In this document: one piece after another, positions 19,870 to 29,434 of the stretch | Layout of the letters: each line of letters starts with the position of its first letter | Numbering within the stretch: position 1 is the first letter of the stretch | DNA from: Rickettsiales bacterium | GTDB lineage: Bacteria > Pseudomonadota > Alphaproteobacteria > Rickettsiales > SXRF01 | Reading direction: 5' to 3' | NCBI GenBank assembly: GCA_025464625.1 | Contig: JAOAUZ010000002.1 | Coordinates: 62,001-126,000, forward strand | DNA: 64,000 nt | Notes under the pieces: generated by a model | What the model was told of the DNA's origin: nothing | The model's database searches: none | What the model saw: the letters and a program-made list of their open reading frames with translations, nothing else | Program-made: the position numbers and the translations under genes

Positions 19870-20643
19870 ATGCCACAAAATTCTATAAACGCTAAAACTG
19901 GTGCAAAAACTATCGTTATAACCCGCCCTTTGGGTGATGAGATGATTCTGCGTGATGAACTTATTGAACGTGGCTATCACGTTATCCATGAACCACTTAC
20001 CGAAATCATTTTAGACCACAACAAACGTTTGGAAGTTGAACATGCCTTACTCGATGATCCAGATGCCATACTTGTCACCAGCAAACATGGTGTACAAGCC
20101 CTCGCCCTGCTCACCGAATTACGCGATATGTTTTTGCTCTGCGTTGGTGAAACAACAGCAGATGTTGCAGTCCAGCTTGGATTTGATAGAGTGAGCGTTA
20201 CAGGCGAAACAGTCGATCATTTGATTGATTATATTCTCGATTGCTATGACGAAGATTCCAAATTCTTATATATTTCTGGCGAACATGTAAGTGCTGATTT
20301 AGGTGAAGCCCTCAGCACGCGGGCAATGGAGGTTACACGCATTGCAGCTTATGAAGCCGTTGCCTCAGAAGCATTATCCGACACTCTAGTGGAACAATTA
20401 AAACGCGGGCAGATTGATGCACTTTCTTTCTTTTCTAAACGTTCGGCACAGATATTTTTGGCACTAGCTGAAAAAACCAATATTCTAAAAACACTGGATA
20501 GAATCGATGTTTTCTGCCTTAGTGACTCTATAGCCGAAAATCTGCAGGAAACCAATTGGCAAAGAATATATAGCGCGGAAAAGGCAACACTTGCATCTCT
20601 CATCACTTGCGTAGATAATGCCTACGGAAATAATAAAGGGTAA
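19870..20643 (+). CDS. hemD: Uroporphyrinogen-III synthase
   Basis: This 257-residue protein has the two-lobed HemD fold. Recognisable parts are IVITRPLGDE near the N-terminus, DAILVTSKHGVQAL, LLCVGETTADVA, and IDALSFFSKRSAQIF with FCLSDSIAENL. It cyclises hydroxymethylbilane with ring-D inversion in tetrapyrrole synthesis. HemD sequences are poorly conserved, but the genes that follow (mitofilin-like, hemY) support the call. hemC is not in the window. Confidence 0.87.
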   Translation: MPQNSINAKTGAKTIVITRPLGDEMILRDELIERGYHVIHEPLTEIILDHNKRLEVEHALLDDPDAILVTSKHGVQALALLTELRDMFLLCVGETTADVAVQLGFDRVSVTGETVDHLIDYILDCYDEDSKFLYISGEHVSADLGEALSTRAMEVTRIAAYEAVASEALSDTLVEQLKRGQIDALSFFSKRSAQIFLALAEKTNILKTLDRIDVFCLSDSIAENLQETNWQRIYSAEKATLASLITCVDNAYGNNKG

Positions 20644-20647
20644 TCTG

Positions 20648-21631
20648 ATGTCAGAACAGCCAGAAGAACAGGAAAAAACACCTAGCAAACAACCTATCAG
20701 CTTGCGTGACAAATTCAGGTTTGCGCTAATTGCCATAGTTTTGTTATACGTCATTGTAAGTGCCTTCGGACAAAAAATACAGGCATCTCTATCTGGCAAA
20801 ACAAAAGACAAAACCGCTGAAAAGATAGAAGAAAAGATAATAGAAAAGCCAGCAGAGAACCATCCTGCCCAACTAGCCGAAAAGCAACCTGAGAATAGTA
20901 TCGATAAAAAAAATGATCCGCAGATTGAAAAAGTGGTGGAAGAAAATGTCGTTCCATCTCCAACATCACCTGTTGTTATAGCAGAAACCCCTCCACAAAG
21001 CGATGAACGCATTCACGTTCTTGAAGAAAAAATTGCTTCACTGGAAACAGCTCACGCCAATGCTTTGTCAGAGATGAAGAAGAATTTTGAGGCACAAAGT
21101 TCAGATGCTCAGAATAAATCTAATATCCTTCTTTCGTCACTTGTTGTTTTTGGGCAATTAAAAGATGCGGTGAATAATGGTGAGCCTTACAGCGCAATAT
21201 TAAATCAGTTAAAAACTCTTACAACAACTAACCAGCAAGCCAAAGAAATTATTACAACTATTGAAAAACATTCCGAAAGCGGAATAAAAACCACTGCCCA
21301 ACTTAAAACACTATTTGCGCCACTGATAAAACAGGCACTCACCAACAAAAATGAGAGTGCTTTTATGAAGATACTGCATAGATTTGTTACGGTTAGAAAG
21401 GTCGGGGAGCAAGCTGGAGACAACGACGAAGCAATTCTAGCACGCGCGGAAAATAAATTATCCAAGAATGACCTACCAGCAACATTAAAAGAACTGGAGA
21501 AACTTTCACAGCCCGTCCAAGAGATTTTTGCGGTATGGGTGGTAGACGTGCAAACCCTGCTCGACACCAATATGAATCTTGATAAATTGCAACTAACGCT
21601 GACACAAACTAAACCAGTGCCACAACCATGA
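20648..21631 (+). CDS. Mitofilin/Mic60-like inner-membrane protein
   Basis: This 327-residue protein has one N-terminal membrane helix (about 23-41), a Lys/Glu/Pro-rich linker to about 120, a coiled coil (about 123-160, HVLEEKIASLETAHA), and an alpha-helical C-terminus. This is the architecture of alphaproteobacterial Mic60 (mitofilin, COG4223), which published work places beside hemY and haem genes and links to inner-membrane shaping. The ATG at 20648 is preferred over an upstream in-frame ATG at 20618 because aaaggg lies about 7 bases before it and it does not overlap hemD. It overlaps hemY by four bases. Confidence 0.8.
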   Translation: MSEQPEEQEKTPSKQPISLRDKFRFALIAIVLLYVIVSAFGQKIQASLSGKTKDKTAEKIEEKIIEKPAENHPAQLAEKQPENSIDKKNDPQIEKVVEENVVPSPTSPVVIAETPPQSDERIHVLEEKIASLETAHANALSEMKKNFEAQSSDAQNKSNILLSSLVVFGQLKDAVNNGEPYSAILNQLKTLTTTNQQAKEIITTIEKHSESGIKTTAQLKTLFAPLIKQALTNKNESAFMKILHRFVTVRKVGEQAGDNDEAILARAENKLSKNDLPATLKELEKLSQPVQEIFAVWVVDVQTLLDTNMNLDKLQLTLTQTKPVPQP

Positions 21632-22689
21632 TAAATTTATTATTATTCCTGTTTTTCATCGCTTGCACCAGCCTTGCAGTCGCGCTTATAGTTGATAACC
21701 CTGGTGTTGTAACGATGCTGTGGTTTGATTATCAGATAGAGACCAGCGTTGCTTTTATTATTCTTACTATATTACTGACATCAATATTGCTGATATTAGT
21801 CACCCTGATTCTAAGGCGTATAATTTCTACCCCATCGCGCATTTTACAGAGACGTGGCGTAAGGCAGCTTAAAACTGGAATAAGCGAACTCACCTATAGC
21901 GTTGCTGCCCTCGCCTCTTCCAATATTGATGTGGCTGAACAGCATGTCCATAAGGTTGAAAAACTGCTGGGGCGCACACCACTTACTTTATTACTTTCTG
22001 CACAAATTGCCAAGAGTCGTGGCAATGAAGTCCTAACCCAAACGTTGCTGGAGCAACTTCTTGAACATAAAGAGACTGAATATCTGGCAGCTCGTTCGCT
22101 AAGTGACAGCGCAAGCAAGCAGGATAACCTTCCGAAAGCATTGCAACTGGCTAAAAAAGCCCAGACAATGAATCCACGGGATAATGCCTCCGCCCTTGCC
22201 GTGGCAAGCCTTCAGGTTCGCCTTAAACATTGGCATGAAGCACTGGAAAATGTACAAAAAACCAAACTTCCACGCAAAGAGAAGCTCCGTATATACACGT
22301 TAATCCAACTAGCTCGCGGTGAGTTATTGCTGGAAGATGGACGAGCTGAACAAGCATTGTATCTCACCAATAATATATTACGAGTCCTGCCAGATTTTTC
22401 TCCAGCAATAGCTTTTGTCGCGCGCGTGTATGACAGAAATAATATGTCAGCAAAAGCCATCAAACTCATTACGCGAGCATGGAAGAAAAATCCTTCTCCA
22501 CTGTTTATTGAAGTGCTAAACGAAATAATTATAAATGAAAAACCTGAGCGTCAGGAAAAATTACGGTCTGCTTTTACAGGAAATATAGAAATCGGAAGCT
22601 GGGTATGTAAAACTTGTGGACACCATCATGAAAAATGGTCTCTGCACTGTGAATCTTGCAGCGATTTTAATTCTCTGGAATGGAAGTAA
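21628..22689 (+). CDS. hemY: HemY-domain TPR membrane protein with C-terminal zinc ribbon
   Basis: This 353-residue protein has two N-terminal membrane helices (about 2-21 and 40-63) followed by a HemY_N-type region and TPR-like helices. The C-terminus carries a CxxC-x10-CxxC pattern (Cys327, 330, 341, 344), resembling the rubredoxin-like ribbon of LapB. It is not the protoporphyrinogen oxidase that shares the name. The alphaproteobacterial HemY is thought to act with Mic60 in the inner membrane; its exact role is unsettled. It is coupled to the mitofilin-like gene (atga overlap). Confidence 0.85.
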   Translation: MINLLLFLFFIACTSLAVALIVDNPGVVTMLWFDYQIETSVAFIILTILLTSILLILVTLILRRIISTPSRILQRRGVRQLKTGISELTYSVAALASSNIDVAEQHVHKVEKLLGRTPLTLLLSAQIAKSRGNEVLTQTLLEQLLEHKETEYLAARSLSDSASKQDNLPKALQLAKKAQTMNPRDNASALAVASLQVRLKHWHEALENVQKTKLPRKEKLRIYTLIQLARGELLLEDGRAEQALYLTNNILRVLPDFSPAIAFVARVYDRNNMSAKAIKLITRAWKKNPSPLFIEVLNEIIINEKPERQEKLRSAFTGNIEIGSWVCKTCGHHHEKWSLHCESCSDFNSLEWK

Positions 22690-22690
22690 T

Positions 22691-23500
22691 CTACTCTTCC
22701 TTTTTATAAGGATAACAATATTCTGCACTAGGAAATTTACGAGTGCGTACTTCCTGTGCATATTTTTTTACCGCCTCTTCCGCTACACTGGCAAGATTAG
22801 CATAGGGCTTTACAAAGCGTGGAACATACCCACCACTCAGTCCAAGCATATCCTCGGTAACAAGCACCTGCCCGTCACAAGCTGGTGATGCACCAATACC
22901 TATAGTTGGTATGGCAAGGTTGCTGGTAATATTTTTTGCAACTTCTTCTACCACACCTTCAATAACAATTGAAAAAGCACCCGCTTGTTCAATTGCCTTC
23001 GCATCAGCGAATATCGTAGCTGCTTCCACTTCATTTTTTCCCTGCGTGCGATATCCACCCATAGCATTCACGCTTTGTGGTTTCAAACCAACATGCCCCA
23101 TAACTGGGATACCGCGTGAAGTCAAAAAATGCACTGTTTCTGCCATCTCCACACCGCCTTCAAGCTTAACCGCATTACAGCCCGTCTTGGTAAGTACCGA
23201 TGCAGCGGTTGCAAATGCCTGCGCTGGTGATTCTTGATAACTTCCAAAAGGTAAATCTACCACCACCAAAGCGTGCTTAGAACCTCGTACCGCCGCGCTT
23301 CCATGTGCTATCATCATGTCGACTGTAACAGGCAAAGTGCTTTCCATGCCATAAAGCACCATACCGAGTGAATCACCAACCAGCAAAATATCGACATGTT
23401 CATCCAGCAGACGTGCCTGCGGAGCAGTGTATGCTGTCAAAACCACCAAAGGCTCTGAGCTTTTTCTGGCAGCAATATCAAGTGTTGTTAGTCTTTTCAT
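22691..23500 (-). CDS. panB: 3-methyl-2-oxobutanoate hydroxymethyltransferase
   Basis: This 269-residue TIM-barrel enzyme adds a hydroxymethyl group from methylene-THF to ketoisovalerate, the first step of pantothenate synthesis. [54 protein letters not shown] and [15 protein letters not shown] are all family motifs. panC is not adjacent. It ends one base from hemY (convergent). Confidence 0.97.
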   Translation of the reverse strand: MKRLTTLDIAARKSSEPLVVLTAYTAPQARLLDEHVDILLVGDSLGMVLYGMESTLPVTVDMMIAHGSAAVRGSKHALVVVDLPFGSYQESPAQAFATAASVLTKTGCNAVKLEGGVEMAETVHFLTSRGIPVMGHVGLKPQSVNAMGGYRTQGKNEVEAATIFADAKAIEQAGAFSIVIEGVVEEVAKNITSNLAIPTIGIGASPACDGQVLVTEDMLGLSGGYVPRFVKPYANLASVAEEAVKKYAQEVRTRKFPSAEYCYPYKKEE

Positions 23501-23533
23501 ACTTGTGACAATAACAATAATGCTTGCAAAAAT

Positions 23534-25021
23534 CTAGTCGGCATTCTTAACAACCAATTCCTCACTGGCTCTTACTTCACGCGGAACAGAGAATCTGATG
23601 GTAGTTCCTACACCGACCTCACTCTCAATTTCAAATTTTCCGCCCATCAATTCCACAAATTTTTTCGTAAGTGGCAGACCAAGACCCGTTCCTTCATATT
23701 TACGGCTCATAGCACTGTCAACCTGTCCAAACGGCGACATAGCACGGGAAATATCCTTGGGGGCAATTCCAATTCCGCTGTCACGCACTTCAAACATGTA
23801 AGTATCACTATTAATATCAGCCCAAGCGGTAATGCGTACTTCTCCACCAGCAGGTGTGAATTTAATAGCGTTAGAAAGTAAATTGAGGAGAATCTGTTTG
23901 AATTTCTTACTGTCAGTCACAATATTCAATATTTCCTTAGGCATAGCCTCTATCAACGAAACATTGGCTGCATCAGCGCGTGGCGTTACTAAACGCACAC
24001 AGTTATGCACCAGCTTGTTTAAATTAACTTCAGACACTTCCATTTCCATCTTGCCAGCTTCGGCTTTAGAATAATCCAGAATATCATTAATCAAACTAAG
24101 CAAATGAACACCCGATGAGTGGATATCGTTGATGTATCCTTCCAGTTTTTTACCATCCATTTCATTGGCAGCACTATTTTTAATAATCTCCGAAAAACCA
24201 ATAATGGCATTTAAAGGTGTGCGTAATTCATGACTAATATTTGCTAGGAATTGTGACTTATCACGATTTTCTGATTGAGCAGCAGCAGCGGCAGAAGCTA
24301 GTTCAACGTTAGCTTCATGCTGTTTGGTTATAATATGCTCGGTACGCCGTGCCATAAAAAACAGGATGCCAAGATAAAGAAGAAAAAAACCTATTATGTA
24401 AATAGTACCTATGATTTGTACACGCTGTAGATTTTCTAAAGGCATGGTAAGATCGGCAACAAGCTCAATCATACCTTCCGAAGATGCTGCCAAACCAGCT
24501 TTGCCAACAATCATAACAGGCACTAATGTCTGTAATACGATTCCCTCACTGCCATTTTGCAATTTTATATTTTGTAGTGCCTGACTACTAACCGAAGTGC
24601 CACGAAATTGGCTCTGAACAAAATTTGAATTAGGAGAAACGTCTGATCCCGCGAGGGCATTACCAGAGTTAACATTGGTGGTAATAAGTAATGTTCCCGC
24701 GGAATTATATATATTAACCCGAAGAAGTGGCATTTTTCTAAAATAACGAACCGTATCCTGCCCGAACAATTGTATTAATTGTTGTATAACGGGATCGTTT
24801 TTATCATTTTCAGATACGTTATTCTTTAATATGGAAACTATCTGCCGATGTTCTTTCCACACTGATTCAATATAGCCTTCAGCGATGCTGGCGTTGTTTC
24901 TATCAATCAGGCGTTTTATGTCATCGATGGCAACATTGCGAAACAATATACCAGCAGCACCAGTAAATCCGATGACGACAATTAAGCTAATGAGAGAAAA
25001 TAATCTGAAATAACCAAACAT
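23534..25021 (-). CDS. Membrane-bound sensor histidine kinase, orphan
   Basis: From the ATG at 25021 the protein has 495 residues. Membrane helices at about 6-27 and 202-223 enclose a roughly 175-residue periplasmic sensor. A HisKA domain with HELRTPLNAIIGF (His264) and a HATPase domain with N box (LLNLLSNAIKFTP), G1 (DSGIGI), F (SPFGQVDS) and G2 (GTGLGLPLTKK) follow. The open frame extends to 25156, but the added 45 residues would be unusual ahead of the first helix. No response regulator is nearby, so partner and signal are unknown. Confidence 0.9.
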   Translation of the reverse strand: MFGYFRLFSLISLIVVIGFTGAAGILFRNVAIDDIKRLIDRNNASIAEGYIESVWKEHRQIVSILKNNVSENDKNDPVIQQLIQLFGQDTVRYFRKMPLLRVNIYNSAGTLLITTNVNSGNALAGSDVSPNSNFVQSQFRGTSVSSQALQNIKLQNGSEGIVLQTLVPVMIVGKAGLAASSEGMIELVADLTMPLENLQRVQIIGTIYIIGFFLLYLGILFFMARRTEHIITKQHEANVELASAAAAAQSENRDKSQFLANISHELRTPLNAIIGFSEIIKNSAANEMDGKKLEGYINDIHSSGVHLLSLINDILDYSKAEAGKMEMEVSEVNLNKLVHNCVRLVTPRADAANVSLIEAMPKEILNIVTDSKKFKQILLNLLSNAIKFTPAGGEVRITAWADINSDTYMFEVRDSGIGIAPKDISRAMSPFGQVDSAMSRKYEGTGLGLPLTKKFVELMGGKFEIESEVGVGTTIRFSVPREVRASEELVVKNAD

Positions 25022-25156
25022 AATTTTTATTGAAATTGTTACAATCCAGACTAGAGAATATATACAATTCAAGTTAATAAAAGATTGAAATATTAGGCAA
25101 AACTTTATAAAAATAGAAAAATCGTGGATTTTTTCATTATCCCACTTGCGCACCAC

Positions 25157-25213
25157 TTGACATACGCTGGCTAAACGGTTACAAGCATCATCCGTTTATA
25201 AAACCCGTATAAT
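25157..25213 (+). promoter_or_regulatory. Promoter region of rpmH
   Basis: A perfect -35 ttgaca (25157-25162) is followed after 17 bases by tacaag (25180-25185). A perfect -10 tataat lies at 25208-25213 without a good -35. One or both could start the rpmH-rnpA transcript; rpmH begins at 25257. Confidence 0.55.
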
Positions 25214-25256
25214 TGTATTTACTACATTTATATATTGATTTTTCAGGATTTTTGCT

Positions 25257-25391
25257 ATGAAAAGAACATTCCAACCTAGTAATCTTGTTCGCAAGCGTCG
25301 CCATGGTTTTCGCGCCAGAATGGCAACCGTTGGTGGTCGTCGCGTAATCAACGCTCGCCGTGCTAAGGGTCGCAAGCGTCTTTCAGCATAA
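25257..25391 (+). CDS. rpmH: 50S ribosomal protein L34
   Basis: This 44-residue basic protein starts [18 protein letters not shown] and ends GRKRLSA, as L34 does throughout bacteria. A caggat sequence precedes the ATG by about 8 bases. It is the first gene of the rpmH-rnpA-yidD-yidC-engB-argB block. Confidence 0.98.
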   Translation: MKRTFQPSNLVRKRRHGFRARMATVGGRRVINARRAKGRKRLSA

Positions 25392-25426
25392 TATACGCTG
25401 TATTCCCTGTTTAACGACGGGATAGT

Positions 25427-25834
25427 ATGGTTAATAATGGGATGCTATGGGATTTTATGGCATGTATTACCGTAAAAAAGCGTAAAGATTTTCTGCTGGC
25501 TTCTGCGTCAGGCAAAAAATTTATCACAAATTCTTTTATATTACAGATGATTAAAAGGGCAGGCATCCACCCGTCCCCCATCGAAGAGGTGCGCATTGGC
25601 TACACTGTGACCAAAAAAATGGGTGGAGCTGTTGTTCGCAATCGTATTAAACGACGATTGCGCGAAGCGGCAAGACCAGTCCTTGAAAAACATGGGCAAA
25701 GTGGACATGACTATATAATAATTTCACGCCACAAAGCTCTGACTTGTAATTTTTCTGAATTACAACGCGATATGGAATTTGCATTTACGCGAATTATCCA
25801 TCATAAGGGCTATGATTCAAAATCGAAAAATTAG
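25427..25834 (+). CDS. rnpA: Ribonuclease P protein component
   Basis: RnpA is the protein subunit that helps the RNase P RNA trim the 5' end of tRNA precursors. The diagnostic basic helix GAVVRNRIKRRLREAAR and YTVTKKMGGA are present. The frame allows starts at 25427, 25442 or 25457; the last (MACITVKKRKDF) matches the usual N-terminus best, so the true protein may be 10 residues shorter than the 135 given here. It lies between rpmH and yidD in the standard order. Confidence 0.94.
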   Translation: MVNNGMLWDFMACITVKKRKDFLLASASGKKFITNSFILQMIKRAGIHPSPIEEVRIGYTVTKKMGGAVVRNRIKRRLREAARPVLEKHGQSGHDYIIISRHKALTCNFSELQRDMEFAFTRIIHHKGYDSKSKN

Positions 25835-25846
25835 AATAACTAGAAT

Positions 25847-26104
25847 ATGTTGATAATTACCAATATCATAAAACTGATAATTCGTGCCTACCAGCTAGTG
25901 CTTTCTCCTGTGCTTGGCGTTAATTGTCGCTTTGCACCAAGCTGTTCGCATTATGCAACTGAGGCAATAAATACGCATGGGGTGAGCAAAGGAAGTATTC
26001 TCACCTGCAAACGATTGCTGCGCTGCCATCCTTTTGCCAAATCTGGCTACGACCCTGTTCCAACGGCTAAAAAATCAAATATCAACTCCAAAACCAAAGT
26101 CTAA
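25847..26104 (+). CDS. yidD: Membrane protein insertion efficiency factor YidD
   Basis: This 85-residue protein contains the family core [23 protein letters not shown] and the second basic/Cys part [16 protein letters not shown] (in separate stretches). It has an N-terminal amphipathic helix and assists YidC-dependent insertion at the inner membrane. It is 5 bases before yidC. Confidence 0.96.
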   Translation: MLIITNIIKLIIRAYQLVLSPVLGVNCRFAPSCSHYATEAINTHGVSKGSILTCKRLLRCHPFAKSGYDPVPTAKKSNINSKTKV

Positions 26105-26109
26105 AATCC

Positions 26110-27894
26110 ATGAAGAATATTAATGAGCCTGATTATCAGCGTATAACTCTCACTATTTTCCTAGCTGCAATTATATTGATAGGATGGCAAGCATTGGTGG
26201 AGTGGCCACGCCGTCAACATTTAGCGCAAAACGTTGCTATCCAAGCACAAAAACAGGTGGAAATTAAAGAAAAAAAGGTTGCGGAAATTACAACCAAAGA
26301 AATTGATGCTGATTACAACCCTAACCTCACCCGTGAGCAACGTCTTGCCGCTTCCGCCCGCGTTGTAATAAAATCTAATAAGCTGCATGGCTCAATTGCC
26401 CTGAAAGGCGCACGCTTTGATGATTTAACTTTAGCTAAATATAAAGTAACTCTAGAAAAAAACAGTGATGAAGTAACTTTACTTTCACCAAATGGTGGTG
26501 AAGATGCCTATTTCGCACAGGCAGGCTGGGTAGCAACTGATGGAAAGACCAAAGTACCAGATGGAAAATCCATGTGGACAGCCGATAAAAAATCTATTTC
26601 CGCAAATGAAAGCACAACACTCCGTTGGGATAACGGTGAAGGGGTAATTTTTATCCTTACAATTTATCTGGATGCTGACTACATGTTTACCATTAATCAG
26701 CGCGTAGAAAATAATTCCGCAAACGAAATATCGGTTGCTCCATATGGCTATATCAACCGTTCCTACAAAGATTTAGCAGCTAACCCAATAATGCATGAAG
26801 GACCTCTCGGTGTTGTGGAAAACACAATAATTGAGATTTCCTATCAAAACCTGCGTGAAAATGGCAACAGGATATATGAAAATGCGAATGGCTGGCTAGG
26901 CATAACCGATAAATACTGGCTCACCGCATTAGTACCAGATTCAGCTGGCTTCAAAGGAACAATTAGCCATTATACTAAAAATAACCAAGATCGTTATCAA
27001 GCGGACTATATTGGCACAACACAAGCAATTGCTGCCAGTTCTTCACAAGAATCAAAATTACGCTTATTCGCAGGAGCAAAAGAAATTAAAGTCCTTGATC
27101 GCTATGCACAAGGTAGTGATTCAGATGTAACTTCACCTATTCCACTGTTTGATCGTGCAGTTGATTTCGGTGTGTTATACTTCCTTACTAAACCGCTTTT
27201 CCTGATGCTAAACTTGTTTTATTCGCTGATTGGCAATTTCGGACTGGCTATCATGATGGTTACGATCGTGGTGAAATTATGCATGTATCCACTAGCGAAT
27301 AAGTCATATAAAGCTATGGCACAAATGCGTGTTTTGCAGCCAGAAATGGTCAAATTGCGTGAAAAATATAAAGATGACCAGATGGCTCTTAACAAAGAAA
27401 CCATGGCTCTATATAAACGTCATAAAGTAAATCCAGCCTCTGGCTGCCTACCTTTATTAATACAAATACCAGTGTTTTTTGCCTTATATAAAGTTCTATA
27501 TGTCACTCTGGAGATGCGCCATGCGCCATTTTTCGGATGGTTAAAAGATCTATCCGCAGCAGACCCTTCAAATATATTCACTGCTTTTGGACTTATTCCA
27601 TGGGAAACACCGCACTTCCTGCACCTTGGAATATTGCCAATACTTTACTGTGTAACCATGATTATTCAGCAACGTCAACAACCTGCTCCGACTGATCCTA
27701 TACAAGCAAAAATGCTGAAATTTATGCCTTATTTCCTTTTGTTTATATTCGCAAGTTTCCCCGCTGGACTGGTTGTATATTGGGTGTGGAGCAATATCTT
27801 ATCTATAGTTCAACAGGAAATAATAACCTTACGCCACGGCACTCATAGATCACAGCGTGAGAAAAATACCGACACTGTAAAAAATAATGGGTGA
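26110..27894 (+). CDS. yidC: Membrane protein insertase YidC
   Basis: This 594-residue Gram-negative type YidC has an N-terminal helix (about 9-27), a large periplasmic beta domain (about 60-350) and a C-terminal five-helix insertase core. The core includes GNFGLAIMMVTIVVKL, the loop KYKDDQMALNKE and GCLPLLIQIPVFFALYKVL (two pieces). It inserts proteins into the inner membrane alone or with SecYEG. Its end overlaps engB by 8 bases. Confidence 0.97.
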   Translation: MKNINEPDYQRITLTIFLAAIILIGWQALVEWPRRQHLAQNVAIQAQKQVEIKEKKVAEITTKEIDADYNPNLTREQRLAASARVVIKSNKLHGSIALKGARFDDLTLAKYKVTLEKNSDEVTLLSPNGGEDAYFAQAGWVATDGKTKVPDGKSMWTADKKSISANESTTLRWDNGEGVIFILTIYLDADYMFTINQRVENNSANEISVAPYGYINRSYKDLAANPIMHEGPLGVVENTIIEISYQNLRENGNRIYENANGWLGITDKYWLTALVPDSAGFKGTISHYTKNNQDRYQADYIGTTQAIAASSSQESKLRLFAGAKEIKVLDRYAQGSDSDVTSPIPLFDRAVDFGVLYFLTKPLFLMLNLFYSLIGNFGLAIMMVTIVVKLCMYPLANKSYKAMAQMRVLQPEMVKLREKYKDDQMALNKETMALYKRHKVNPASGCLPLLIQIPVFFALYKVLYVTLEMRHAPFFGWLKDLSAADPSNIFTAFGLIPWETPHFLHLGILPILYCVTMIIQQRQQPAPTDPIQAKMLKFMPYFLLFIFASFPAGLVVYWVWSNILSIVQQEIITLRHGTHRSQREKNTDTVKNNG

Positions 27895-28507
27895 ACTAAG
27901 TAAAAATGCTATATTTTTTCGCCAACCATGTCGTTTTGTGGCAGGGGCAGCTACCATTGCATCTCTACCAGAATTCAGCCAACCAGAAATAGCCTTTATT
28001 GGTCGTTCCAATGTTGGCAAATCAAGTCTGGTTAATGCCTTGGTCGGGCAAAAACATTTGGCAAAAACCTCACAAAATCCAGGGCATACCAAGCAGCTCA
28101 ATTTTTTTCTCCTTGCTGAAAAATTAATGCTGGTGGATATGCCAGGTTACGGTTATGCAAAAGTCTCAAAAACCCGTAAAAGCGAATGGGATAACCTGAT
28201 TGCTAGTTACCTTTGCGGGCGACCAACTTTACAGCGTGCCTGCTTACTCATTGATGCTCGCCGAGGCGTAATGCCTCATGATGATGAGTTTATGTCTATG
28301 CTTGATGATTCAGCAGTTAATTACCAAATTATCCTAACTAAAATGGATACACTCACTAATGCAGAAGCAAGCGAGATATTGCAAACTGTTGCAGATGCGT
28401 TAAAGTCGCACGCAGCAGCTCACCCGCGCATAATAGCAACCAGCTCGCATGACAAACGAGGAATAGAAGAATTACAAGATGAACTAGCAGCCTTTGCACT
28501 AAAATAG
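27887..28507 (+). CDS. engB: Ribosome-biogenesis GTPase EngB (YsxC/YihA)
   Basis: This 206-residue GTPase has the P-loop GRSNVGKSSL, switch region NPGHTKQLNFF, DMPGYGYAKVSK and TKMD. EngB acts in assembly of the 50S subunit. It overlaps yidC and precedes argB by 15 bases, the usual alphaproteobacterial arrangement. Confidence 0.96.
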   Translation: MGELSKNAIFFRQPCRFVAGAATIASLPEFSQPEIAFIGRSNVGKSSLVNALVGQKHLAKTSQNPGHTKQLNFFLLAEKLMLVDMPGYGYAKVSKTRKSEWDNLIASYLCGRPTLQRACLLIDARRGVMPHDDEFMSMLDDSAVNYQIILTKMDTLTNAEASEILQTVADALKSHAAAHPRIIATSSHDKRGIEELQDELAAFALK

Positions 28508-28522
28508 TAAGGTATAAATATT

Positions 28523-29434
28523 ATGAAAACACGAATTATCCAAGACCCCAGCGAATGGTTGAAAACGGTTTCAACGCTTTCAGAGGCTCTGCCCTATATG
28601 CGCGAGTTTTCTGGCGAAACTTTTGTCATAAAATATGGCGGACATGTAATGGGAGACCCTATTCTTTCGCGCCAATTTGCCGAAGATATCGTGCTACTTA
28701 AACAGGTTGGTATCAACCCTATAGTTGTCCATGGTGGCGGACCACAAATTGGGAAAATGCTGGAGCGTTTAAAAATCCAAAGCTCATTTATTGATGGATT
28801 GCGCGTAACTGATGCTGCAACTGTTGAAATAGTAGAGATGGTTCTGTCTGGCTCTATCAACAAACAGATAGTTGCTGAAATTAATTCCGCTGGTGGAATG
28901 GCTATTGGTATATCTGGAAAAGACGGCGGATTGATTGAAGCCCGCAAACTACGTCGTACCGTGCGCGATCCTGATTCAAATATTGAAAAAATTTTGGATC
29001 TCGGTTTTGTTGGCGAACCAACGCGCATCAACCCAACATTGCTTCAGGAATTTTCTGAATCAAACATTATACCAGTTATTGCTCCAATCGGCATCGGCGC
29101 GAATGGCGAGACATTCAATATCAATGCTGACACCGCTGCAGGCGCGATAGCTGCTGCCATTGGCGCATCAAAACTTATGATTCTCACCGATGTTTCAGGT
29201 GTTCTTAACGACAAAAAAGAGTTGATAAGCGAGCTTTCTTTCAGCGAAGTTCGTAAATTAATAAAAGAAAAAATTATAACTGGCGGTATGATACCTAAAG
29301 TTGAAACCTGCCTGCATGCGCTGGAAAATGATTGTGAAGCAGCGCATATACTTGATGGTCGCCTTCCGCATGTCCTACTTTTGGAAACTTTTACCAAGTA
29401 TGGCGCAGGAACAATGATCTTTCATGACGAGTAG
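28523..29434 (+). CDS. argB: Acetylglutamate kinase
   Basis: This 303-residue amino-acid kinase phosphorylates N-acetylglutamate in arginine synthesis. VIKYGGHVMGD, VVHGGGPQIGKML, NADTAAGAIAAAI, LTDVSGVL and GGMIPKVETCLHAL are the family motifs. The N-terminal extension before the kinase core is typical of arginine-sensitive hexameric forms, so feedback inhibition is likely. Confidence 0.97.
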   Translation: MKTRIIQDPSEWLKTVSTLSEALPYMREFSGETFVIKYGGHVMGDPILSRQFAEDIVLLKQVGINPIVVHGGGPQIGKMLERLKIQSSFIDGLRVTDAATVEIVEMVLSGSINKQIVAEINSAGGMAIGISGKDGGLIEARKLRRTVRDPDSNIEKILDLGFVGEPTRINPTLLQEFSESNIIPVIAPIGIGANGETFNINADTAAGAIAAAIGASKLMILTDVSGVLNDKKELISELSFSEVRKLIKEKIITGGMIPKVETCLHALENDCEAAHILDGRLPHVLLLETFTKYGAGTMIFHDE

